Shown piece after piece: positions 51,052-57,319 of a stretch of 57,319 nucleotides of DNA. Below the pieces are notes generated by a model. The model made no database searches, had not been told where the DNA came from, and was given only the letters and a program-made list of their open reading frames with translations. The stretch lies in NCBI RefSeq assembly GCF_000455245.1, contig NZ_HG005170.1, positions 1 to 57,319 on the forward strand. Direction: 5' to 3'. The position numbers and the translations under genes were made by a program. Source of the DNA: Nesterenkonia massiliensis. GTDB taxonomy: Bacteria > Actinomycetota > Actinomycetes > Actinomycetales > Micrococcaceae. Position 1 is the stretch's first letter. Each line of letters starts with the position of its first letter.

Positions 51052-51606
51052 ATGAGTTCTGCCCCCTCCCTGCCCTCCGGAGCTGCTGCTCTGCGCAACG
51101 CCGGCCGCCGCGGCACCGGCATCGTCTTCGCCGTGATGATCACCGTGCTGCTGGTCGCGCTGGTCTTCGCCGCCAACCAGAACGAGATCATCGGCTGGAT
51201 CCTGGTGGTCATCGCCGGTGGTTGGCTGCTGCTGGCCACCATCATGGTGATCGCCTTTCAGCGCGGTGCTCGCAAGTTCGGCGACGCCGTTGACTCAGCT
51301 CGTGCAGACGCAGCTGCCCGTCGTACCGGAGGCGACCCGGGCGCCGTCGTCGTTGATGAGGACACCCACGCCCGCAACCTGAAGCTGGACCACTCCTTCA
51401 AGATCGTCCAGGTCCAGGCCCGGGTGATCAAGCAGGAGCTCGCCAAGGATGAGCACGCGGATAGGGAAATGGTGGACCGCGCCCTGGAGACCATGGAGAT
51501 CACCTCCCACAACGGCCGGGACATGCTCGCTGATCTGGTGGGCCGGCGGAAGAAGAACCGTGACGACGACGCCGGGGGCACCGTCTCTGGCGAAATCGTC
51601 GACTGA
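51052..51606 (+). CDS. Membrane protein of unknown function
   Basis: A 184-residue protein with two hydrophobic helices at about residues 24-42 and 47-70. A charged cytoplasmic part follows: Ala/Arg-rich, then HARNLKLDHSFKIVQVQARVIKQEL and a further helix to about 165, and a basic/acidic tail. No known domain is recognised. The ATG lacks a ribosome binding site but has GATAAT 7 nt upstream (51039-51044), with TTCGCA at a possible -35 position. It precedes the exonuclease gene in the same direction. Confidence 0.75.
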   Translation: MSSAPSLPSGAAALRNAGRRGTGIVFAVMITVLLVALVFAANQNEIIGWILVVIAGGWLLLATIMVIAFQRGARKFGDAVDSARADAAARRTGGDPGAVVVDEDTHARNLKLDHSFKIVQVQARVIKQELAKDEHADREMVDRALETMEITSHNGRDMLADLVGRRKKNRDDDAGGTVSGEIVD

Positions 51607-51664
51607 GCGCCACCTCTGGCACACCACCTGCGGCACCACATCCGATCGCACGCCGCACACACAC

Positions 51665-51703
51665 CCTGCTGACAAGCCCTGCTGACACACGCTGCTGACC
51701 TTT
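51665..51703. repeat. 13-bp tandem repeat, 3 units
   Basis: CTGCTGAC recurs at 51666, 51679 and 51692, exactly 13 bp apart. The array lies between the membrane protein gene and the exonuclease gene, directly before the latter's ribosome binding site. Confidence 0.65.
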
Positions 51704-51713
51704 TGAGGACATG

Positions 51714-52592
51714 ATGACTGAGACCCCCGCAGAGACCAGCCCGCACATCATCCGTGATCCCAAGGGTGAGGACTTAAGCCGGATCGCAAGCGTGAACGTC
51801 AACGGCATCCGTGCGGCCCATCGCAAGGGCATGGGCGAGTGGCTGGCCGAACGCGACATCGACATCCTGGCCCTCCAGGAGGTCCGCGCCGACGGCTCCA
51901 CTCTCACCAAGCTGGTCCAGCAGATGACCGAATCCACCGGGGAGACCTGGCACATCCACGAGCACGAGGCTTCGCAGAAGGGGCGTGCCGGGGTGGCTAT
52001 CGTCTCCAAGCAGGCGCCGCTGGCTACCCGTACCGGTATAGGCGAAGGCCACCCGGAGGATGATGGCCGCTGGATTGAGGCCGACTATCAGCTTGGCGAC
52101 GGCACCATGCTGACTGTAGTCAGCGTCTATGTGCACTCCGGGGAGGTGGGGACCGAGCGGCAGGAACACAAGATGCGGTTCCTGCAGTACATGCTGGAGT
52201 ACCTCCCGCAGCTCGCTGAGCGCACCGACCACGTCCTGGTCATGGGTGACCTCAACGTGGGTCACCGGGAGTTCGACATTAAGAACTGGAAGGGCAATGT
52301 GAAGAACTCCGGCTTCCTGCCCGAGGAGCGTGCCTTTTTCGATCAGTACTTCGGCGAAGCAGGGTACGTGGACGTGGCCCGCACGCTGGCCGGGGAAGTG
52401 GACGGCCCCTACACCTGGTGGTCCTACCGTGGGAAGGCCTTCGACAACGACACCGGCTGGCGCATCGACTACCACATGGCCACCCCGGCTCTCGCGGAAC
52501 TGGCCACCAACCCCAAAGTGGACCGCGCCGCAGACTATTCGCTGCGCTGGTCCGACCACGCGCCCCTGGTCATCGACTACCGTCTTCCTTAA
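51714..52592 (+). CDS. xth: Exodeoxyribonuclease III family (AP endonuclease)
   Basis: A 292-residue DNA repair nuclease of the ExoIII/xth family, cutting at abasic sites and from 3' ends. Catalytic blocks are SVNVNGIRAA, LQEVRADG with the metal-binding Glu, VMGDLNVGHREFDIKNW, FDNDTGWRIDYH and SDHAPLVIDY with the Asp-His pair. The second ATG of ATGATG (51714) is chosen because GAGG is then 5 nt upstream instead of 2. It lies in an xth-menC-trpS-yihY order that I remember as common in Micrococcaceae in similar form. Confidence 0.95.
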   Translation: MTETPAETSPHIIRDPKGEDLSRIASVNVNGIRAAHRKGMGEWLAERDIDILALQEVRADGSTLTKLVQQMTESTGETWHIHEHEASQKGRAGVAIVSKQAPLATRTGIGEGHPEDDGRWIEADYQLGDGTMLTVVSVYVHSGEVGTERQEHKMRFLQYMLEYLPQLAERTDHVLVMGDLNVGHREFDIKNWKGNVKNSGFLPEERAFFDQYFGEAGYVDVARTLAGEVDGPYTWWSYRGKAFDNDTGWRIDYHMATPALAELATNPKVDRAADYSLRWSDHAPLVIDYRLP

Positions 52593-52661
52593 GGGAGGTC
52601 GCCCGGCGTCGTCGTGCGGTCTCTGACAGATGAGAGATCGCACCAGAAGAGACGAGGCCCT

Positions 52662-53771
52662 ATGCAGCTGGAATCCGTGACAGTCCGGCGAATGACTCTG
52701 CCGATGCTCACGCCTTTCACCACGAGCTTCGGCACTCAGACCCACCGGGACCTGCTCATTGTGGAGGCCCACAGCGGCGGAGTCACCGGTTACGGGGAAT
52801 GCGTGGCGCTCGCGGAGCCGCTGTACTCCGAGGAGACCACCAGCACCTGCGCCCTGGTCATCCAGGACTACATCCTGCCGCGACTCCAGGGGCTGGAGAT
52901 CAGCCACCCGCGGGAGGTATCCGCAGCGCTGAGCCCGCTCAAACGCAACAATATGGCCAAAGCCGCCGTGGAGGGCGCGATCTGGGAGCTCTGGGCCAAG
53001 CGTGAGAATCAGTCCTTGGCACAGAGCTTCGGTGGCACCAAAGACGCGGTGGAGGTGGGCTTGAGCATTGGTATCAAACCCACTGATGCTGACCTGATCG
53101 ACACTGTCGGTGCAGCAGTGGATGCCGGGTATAAGCGGATTAAGATCAAAATCGCCCCCGGCCGTGATCTGCAGATGATGCGCGCAGTCCGCGCCGAGTT
53201 CCCCGATGCGGTGCTCATGGCCGATGCCAACTCCGCCTACACCATGGCGGACCTGGAGTTGTTCCAGGCTCTGGACGAGCTGGACTTGCTGATGGTGGAA
53301 CAGCCTCTGGCTCATGATGACATCGTCGACCACCGCCACCTGCAGGCCGCCATCCGCACCCCGGTCTGCCTGGATGAGTCCATTCACAGCGCCGAGGATG
53401 CCAGGCAAGCGATCGAGCTCGGCTCCTGCCGGATCATCAATATCAAGATCGGCAGGGTCGGAGGCATCGCCGAGTCGCTGAAGATTGAACAGCTGTGCCG
53501 TCAGCACGGTATCGATGTCTGGTGCGGCGGCATGCTGGAGACCGGCATCGGTCGAGCCCACAATGTGGCCATCGCGTCGCTGGAGGGCTTCACACTGCCC
53601 GGTGATACTGCGCCGTCTGCCCGCTACTGGGCAGAGGACATCATCGAGCCCGAAGTCACCATGGACGACGGCGTGGTGGCGGTTCCTACGGCACCGGGAC
53701 TGGGTTTTTCGGTCAAGCAGCAGCTTCTTGAAGACCTCACTGTCTCCTCCTTCAGCACCGACTGGCGCTAG
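52662..53771 (+). CDS. menC: o-Succinylbenzoate synthase
   Basis: A 369-residue enolase-superfamily enzyme of menaquinone biosynthesis (MenC class 2, related to N-acylamino acid racemase). The barrel has KIKIAPG with the first catalytic Lys, ADANSAY and VEQPL with metal-binding acids, CLDES, NIKIGRVGG with the second catalytic Lys, and CGGMLETGIGRAHN. The ATG at 52662 is preferred over an upstream in-frame start at 52614 because GAGG sits 6 nt before it and the protein start then matches the family. No other men gene is in the window. Relatives may instead racemise N-acylamino acids. Confidence 0.92.
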   Translation: MQLESVTVRRMTLPMLTPFTTSFGTQTHRDLLIVEAHSGGVTGYGECVALAEPLYSEETTSTCALVIQDYILPRLQGLEISHPREVSAALSPLKRNNMAKAAVEGAIWELWAKRENQSLAQSFGGTKDAVEVGLSIGIKPTDADLIDTVGAAVDAGYKRIKIKIAPGRDLQMMRAVRAEFPDAVLMADANSAYTMADLELFQALDELDLLMVEQPLAHDDIVDHRHLQAAIRTPVCLDESIHSAEDARQAIELGSCRIINIKIGRVGGIAESLKIEQLCRQHGIDVWCGGMLETGIGRAHNVAIASLEGFTLPGDTAPSARYWAEDIIEPEVTMDDGVVAVPTAPGLGFSVKQQLLEDLTVSSFSTDWR

Positions 53772-53812
53772 GGGCAGAGACTCATCATTCCCCAGCGAAT
53801 TGCCGCTGCCTT

Positions 53813-53858
53813 TAGACTGGCTGTGCGCCCGCTCGATCCATGCGATCCGGGCGCACAG
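53813..53858 (+). promoter_or_regulatory. Candidate trpS promoter element and leader hairpin
   Basis: TAGACT at 53813-53818 can serve as a -10 element. It is followed at once by perfect 11-bp inverted arms, CTGTGCGCCCG (53821-53831) and CGGGCGCACAG (53848-53858), with a 16-nt loop. The hairpin would form at the very 5' end of the trpS mRNA. No T-run follows, so it is not a simple terminator. Confidence 0.5.
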
Positions 53859-53897
53859 ATCTGTCGTGGACGTACCAATTGACTAGTGAGGACCATC

Positions 53898-54905
53898 GTG
53901 ACGCAGCGCATACTCTCCGGAATGCAGCCCTCTGCTGATTCCCTTCACCTGGGGAACTACCTCGGTGCGCTGGTCAACTGGGTGCGCATGCAGGAGGAGT
54001 ACGACGCCTTCTTCTTCATCCCCGATATGCACGCGATCACCGTGCCCCAGCCCCCGCAGGAGCTTCGCGATCGAGTCCGGCGCACCGCCGCGCAGTACAT
54101 TGCCGGCGGCATCGACCCCGAGCGCTCCACGCTCTTCGTGCAGTCCCATGTGCCTGAGCACGCTCAGCTGGGCTGGGTCATGACCTGCCTGACCGGCATG
54201 GGCGAAGCCGGGCGAATGACCCAGTTCAAGGACAAATCGGCTAAGCAGGGCGTTGACTCTGCCGGCGTCGGACTCTTCACCTATCCCATGCTCCAGGCTG
54301 CGGATATTCTGCTGTACCAGCCGCACGGGGTGCCGGTGGGGGAAGATCAGAAGCAGCACGTGGAGCTCACCCGTAACTTGGCTCAGCGCTTCAACCACCG
54401 CTACGGCGAGACCTTCCGGGTGCCTGAGCCGGTGATTCCGGAAGCCGGCGCCCGCATCTATGATCTGCAGAATCCCACCGCCAAGATGTCCAAATCCGCC
54501 GAGTCGCCCAACGGGCTGCTGAACCTGCTGGACACCGATAAGCAGATAGCTAAGAAGCTGAAGTCAGCAGTCACCGACGACGGCGCCGAGATCCGCTTTG
54601 ACCGTGAGTCCAAGCCCGGCATCTCCAACCTCTTGACGATCTACTCCACCCTCACCGGCAAAGCGATCGAGGACATCGTTGCTGAGTATGAAGGCAAAAT
54701 GTACGGTCACCTGAAGGTGGACCTCGCAGATATCGCGGTGGCCCAGCTGGGGCCCATCCGGGACCGTGCGCTCCAGCTGCTGGATGATCCCGCTGAGCTT
54801 GACGCGCTGCTGGCCAAAGGGGCGGCCAAGGCACGCGCCGTCGCTGCTGAAACTCTGGCCACCGCCTATGAGAGGATCGGCTTCCTGCCGGCCTCCGCCG
54901 CCTAG
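53898..54905 (+). CDS. trpS: Tryptophanyl-tRNA synthetase
   Basis: A 335-residue class I synthetase that charges tRNA-Trp. It has [20 protein letters not shown] with the HIGH-type motif in [45 protein letters not shown] and the KMSKS loop. The GTG at 53898 is chosen because GAGGA lies 6 nt upstream; a GTG four codons earlier has no ribosome binding site. The length is normal. A yihY-like gene begins 4 nt after its stop, so the two are co-transcribed. Confidence 0.97.
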   Translation: MTQRILSGMQPSADSLHLGNYLGALVNWVRMQEEYDAFFFIPDMHAITVPQPPQELRDRVRRTAAQYIAGGIDPERSTLFVQSHVPEHAQLGWVMTCLTGMGEAGRMTQFKDKSAKQGVDSAGVGLFTYPMLQAADILLYQPHGVPVGEDQKQHVELTRNLAQRFNHRYGETFRVPEPVIPEAGARIYDLQNPTAKMSKSAESPNGLLNLLDTDKQIAKKLKSAVTDDGAEIRFDRESKPGISNLLTIYSTLTGKAIEDIVAEYEGKMYGHLKVDLADIAVAQLGPIRDRALQLLDDPAELDALLAKGAAKARAVAAETLATAYERIGFLPASAA

Positions 54906-54909
54906 CACT

Positions 54910-56022
54910 ATGGTCTACCCCTCCCGACTGCGACCGCGTGCTGCGGGAGGCCGTGCAGGAAATCAGCAGCGGAACACCGGCGGCATTTTGGACAGTGCCC
55001 GTGCTCGGATAGCCCGGCACGCTGAAAACCGCGAGGTCAGCGCGAAGATTAACCCGTTGGATGTGGAACGACTCAAGCAGGAGGAACTCCAAGCCCGGAT
55101 GGCCTATGGCCGGGCGCGCCGGGAAGGTAAGGGCGGATTCGGTCTGGTCTTGCCGGCCCTGGGCTGGGGTCTCGCTCGGGCCAATCGCACCCGTGTGCTG
55201 CGCGCGGTCAATCTCTTCTTCTTCCACTACGGCACAGTAATGGCCGCCGGCGCAGCGTACATGATGTTCTTTTCCGTCGCTGCGATGCTCTTTGCGGGGT
55301 TCGCCATTGCAGGACTGGTCATCGGCGGCAACCAGGAGTACCAAGAGCTGATCGTCCGTGCGGTCAACACCGCCATCCCGGGAATCATCGGCGAAGACGG
55401 ACTGGCCACCCCTAAACAGCTCTTTCAGACCCGGGGTCTGAATCTTGCCCTGCTGGTCTCGCTGGTCGTGGCAGTAGTGACCTCGCTGAGCTGGGTGCAT
55501 GGACTGCGCTCGGGGATGCGCAGCATCTGGGAGCGCCCGCTGATGGCGGAGAATGTGCTGGTGGTCAAAGCCCGGGATCTGGGCATCATGCTGGTGCTGG
55601 TGATCATCGTGCTGAGCACTGCGGTCATCGGAGTTCTCACCACACTTTTCATCGAAGAGATTCTGCATCTGCTGGGCTGGGAACTTGATGGCGTAGCCTC
55701 GCGGCTGACCAGGGTCGCTTCGCTGGTGATCGCCTTCGGGCTGGATATGTTCATGGCGGTGGTCCTGATGCGCGGTGCCTCTCGGCTGAGTATCCCGGTG
55801 AGCGCCCTCTGGCAGTCGGCGCTGATTGCCGGTATTGGGGCGTCGTTGCTACGGTTGGGCTCAACTCAGCTGCTGCAGAACTATGCCGATGCCCCTCTGC
55901 TGGCAGGTTTTGCGACCGTACTGGGACTCTTCTTCTACTTCTACCTCTTCAGCCTGGTCTACCTGGTGGCCTCCGCCTGGGGTGCGATTGCCGCCGCTGA
56001 TCACAGCGCCAAGGTGGGATGA
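54910..56022 (+). CDS. YihY/BrkB family membrane protein
   Basis: A 370-residue membrane protein with about six hydrophobic helices from residue 95 on, including TVMAAGAAYMMFFSVAAMLFAGF and LVIAFGLDMFMAVVLMRGASRLSIPVSALWQSALIAGIGASLLR. These match the YihY/virulence factor BrkB family, once called ribonuclease BN. About 80 charged residues precede the helices. The ATG at 54910 is four bases after trpS; the overlap in reading frame with trpS further upstream is ignored. The role is not well defined; transport or lipid-related functions have been proposed. Confidence 0.88.
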   Translation: MVYPSRLRPRAAGGRAGNQQRNTGGILDSARARIARHAENREVSAKINPLDVERLKQEELQARMAYGRARREGKGGFGLVLPALGWGLARANRTRVLRAVNLFFFHYGTVMAAGAAYMMFFSVAAMLFAGFAIAGLVIGGNQEYQELIVRAVNTAIPGIIGEDGLATPKQLFQTRGLNLALLVSLVVAVVTSLSWVHGLRSGMRSIWERPLMAENVLVVKARDLGIMLVLVIIVLSTAVIGVLTTLFIEEILHLLGWELDGVASRLTRVASLVIAFGLDMFMAVVLMRGASRLSIPVSALWQSALIAGIGASLLRLGSTQLLQNYADAPLLAGFATVLGLFFYFYLFSLVYLVASAWGAIAAADHSAKVG

Positions 56023-56295
56023 ACCGCTGGATCGACCACGTGTCCGGCACTGCCGCGGGAAACTAGCTAAATAAAGCGGAAAAATATCCTGGCAAATCTC
56101 TGGAATGTACTTTCTCGATCCCGGCCGGGCGAATTCTTGTGCATAGGCTGGCATATAGACCACGCCTTCCAGCCAGGCGCCGGCACTTAAGGACAGCATC
56201 GCCGAATTTGAACTCCAGACGGTCATGTTCGAGCAGCTGAACTTCTACAACCACACAGATCGCCATCGCTCATCGATGGAGAAGAGGAGACCGCA
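56023..56295. other. Intergenic region before lipoprotein gene
   Basis: No gene was seen. The stretch near 56,065-56,115 is rich in A/T and may hold a promoter for the lipoprotein at 56296. A perfect palindrome CCCGGCCGGG is at 56120-56129. Confidence 0.45.
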
Positions 56296-57264
56296 GTGAG
56301 CAGCATCAGCAGAAACGGACTGATCAATTCGGACAACGTGAGACTGGCGCTTGGTCTGGGACTGGTCGGGGCACTGGCCCTGACTGCCTGCGGCGGGGAC
56401 GACACCCAGGGAACCGAAGAGCCCGGCGAGGTTCAGGGAGAGACCGGTGAGGCCGCTGATCCGGGGACCCAGGGCACAAGTGAGGAAACCCAGGAGTCTG
56501 TCTCCCCGGAAGCTCCCTTGCTGTCTGAGATCCAGGATCAGGTGACCCAGACACTGCATGAGGCAGAATCGGTGACTATCACTGCCAGTGGCAGCGTTCC
56601 TGGTCTCGCATATGAGGGCTCCGATAGCGACACTGAGGATCCTGACCTGGAGGAAGCCGAGGATGCCGAGGACCTCGATGACGAGGCGGAGGAACAGCTG
56701 GAGAACGCCGAGGACCTGCAGATGGTCTATCGCGGCGCGGGAGACGGATCATTGGCCATGGCTGAGGTGTCTGCCGAGGGCGTGCAGATGTCGGTGATGA
56801 CCGTGGACAACGCGGCCTACTTCTCCGGAGACTCGCTGTTGAGCATCTTCGAATCGCAGTTACCGCAGGATCAGCTTGAGCAGTTCGACCTCGAGGCGCT
56901 GCGCGAGGATCTTGACGGGCGCTGGATCGATACCGGTCAGGAGGATGACCTGGGAAGTCTGGCTGATGTCCTGGATGAGATCGATGAGGATGAGTGGACG
57001 GATGAATTCTCAGAGGAAGGCACCGTCGAAGAGCGAGATGGTCAGACCGTATGGGTCTACAGCGGAGATGACAGCTCTGAGCTGGTGATCGTGGCTGATG
57101 AGGAGAGCCCGTACCTGCATTCCATGACACAGGGCACTGACGGCGATGACCTCAGCATCATCTTCAGCGACTGGGACAGCACCGAGCTTCCTGAGGAGCC
57201 CGCTGAGGAAGACATCATCAGCGAAGAAGAGTTCCAGCAGCTGATGATGCAGCGCCTGCAGTAG
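56296..57264 (+). CDS. Acidic lipoprotein, LppX/LprG-like family, member 4
   Basis: A 322-residue lipoprotein. The signal peptide ends in lipobox LTAC with Cys32. After a Gly/Glu/Thr-rich acidic linker comes the family core: HEAESVTITASGSV near residue 90, an acidic loop, VWVYSGDDSSELVIVADEESPYL and FSDWDSTELPEEP. It is related to the three tandem lipoproteins at 34647-37726 but lies about 19 kb away. GAGGAG precedes the GTG start. A terminator follows. Lipid binding at the membrane surface is an inference from family resemblance. Confidence 0.8.
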   Translation: MSSISRNGLINSDNVRLALGLGLVGALALTACGGDDTQGTEEPGEVQGETGEAADPGTQGTSEETQESVSPEAPLLSEIQDQVTQTLHEAESVTITASGSVPGLAYEGSDSDTEDPDLEEAEDAEDLDDEAEEQLENAEDLQMVYRGAGDGSLAMAEVSAEGVQMSVMTVDNAAYFSGDSLLSIFESQLPQDQLEQFDLEALREDLDGRWIDTGQEDDLGSLADVLDEIDEDEWTDEFSEEGTVEERDGQTVWVYSGDDSSELVIVADEESPYLHSMTQGTDGDDLSIIFSDWDSTELPEEPAEEDIISEEEFQQLMMQRLQ

Positions 57265-57284
57265 ACAGCGGCACCGCATAGTGA

Positions 57285-57312
57285 TGGCCCCGGTCCAAAC
57301 GGAGCGGGGCCA
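57285..57312 (+). terminator. Terminator-type hairpin at window end
   Basis: TGGCCCCG and CGGGGCCA arms (8 bp, perfect) enclose 12 nt, 20 nt after the last lipoprotein gene. The downstream side is cut by the window end, so a T-run cannot be judged. Confidence 0.65.
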
Positions 57313-57319
57313 GTCACTA

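Noticed and set aside
51774-53561. 595-residue minus-strand frame opposite xth and menC
   Set aside because: It is antisense to two well-identified enzymes. Long open antisense frames are common in high-GC DNA; its sequence has no domain and an odd His/Gly/Val-rich composition.
53813-53897. T-box riboswitch upstream of trpS
   Set aside because: There is a hairpin, but the leader is too short and no T-box consensus or terminator with a T-run is present.
1-57319. CRISPR array, tRNA, rRNA, insertion sequence or prophage genes
   Set aside because: None was recognised on reading through. The tandem repeats seen are short, degenerate and without spacers, so they are not CRISPR arrays. A tRNA scan was not possible here.

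Overview
The window is high-GC Gram-positive (actinobacterial) chromosome. The gene content and order look like Micrococcales, probably Micrococcaceae such as Nesterenkonia, Yaniella or Auritidibacter; this assignment is from recall, not a search. Supporting signs are LCP and CDP-glycerol wall-polymer enzymes, many lipobox lipoproteins, menC, a glyA-folD block and an xth-menC-trpS-yihY block, and many starts that look leaderless. Very acidic lipoproteins would suit a salt- or alkali-tolerant organism.

Left part (1-14.2 kb): a cell-surface glycopolymer locus. A gene that runs off the left edge on the minus strand (1-375) faces a row of glycosyltransferases. These are a GT2/GT-B hybrid, a small coiled-coil membrane protein, a PF11316-like enzyme and a minus-strand GT2. 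Then come two tandem TupA-like ATP-grasp genes and two tandem genes that join TPR-like regions to a C-terminal domain resembling GT29 sialyltransferases. A NeuA-like CMP-sugar synthetase and a histidine phosphatase follow. Together they suggest a sialic-acid-like (nonulosonate) wall polymer or decoration, which is the most interesting system here. Related wall genes lie further right: two tandem TagD-like cytidylyltransferases, an LCP ligase and a CDP-glycerol transferase that probably starts at CTG.

Middle (14.4-34.5 kb): a secreted protein with two tandem DUF1524-type nuclease domains; a sulfide/persulfide detoxification operon (MBL-rhodanese, rhodanese, TauE/SafE exporter, CstR-like repressor lacking the metal-binding His) with a palindromic operator; a membrane protein with an LRV-like N-terminus; a minus-strand operon of a degenerate ABC ATPase, a YhgE/Pip protein and a TetR regulator, with a palindrome at its promoter; then a PEP mutase/ICL-family enzyme, an M16 peptidase, an LLM flavin enzyme and a GH13 enzyme.

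Right part (34.6-57.3 kb): three tandem related lipoproteins (a fourth is at the right end), a small acidic lipoprotein, a Fur-family regulator divergent from glyA-folD, two ABC systems on opposite strands, an MFS exporter, and the xth, menC, trpS and yihY genes. No rRNA, tRNA, CRISPR array, insertion sequence or phage gene was recognised. Two features recur across the window: short degenerate tandem repeats of 13-20 bp placed at or just after stop codons, each locus with its own sequence, and -10-like hexamers only 6-10 nt before start codons that have no ribosome binding site.
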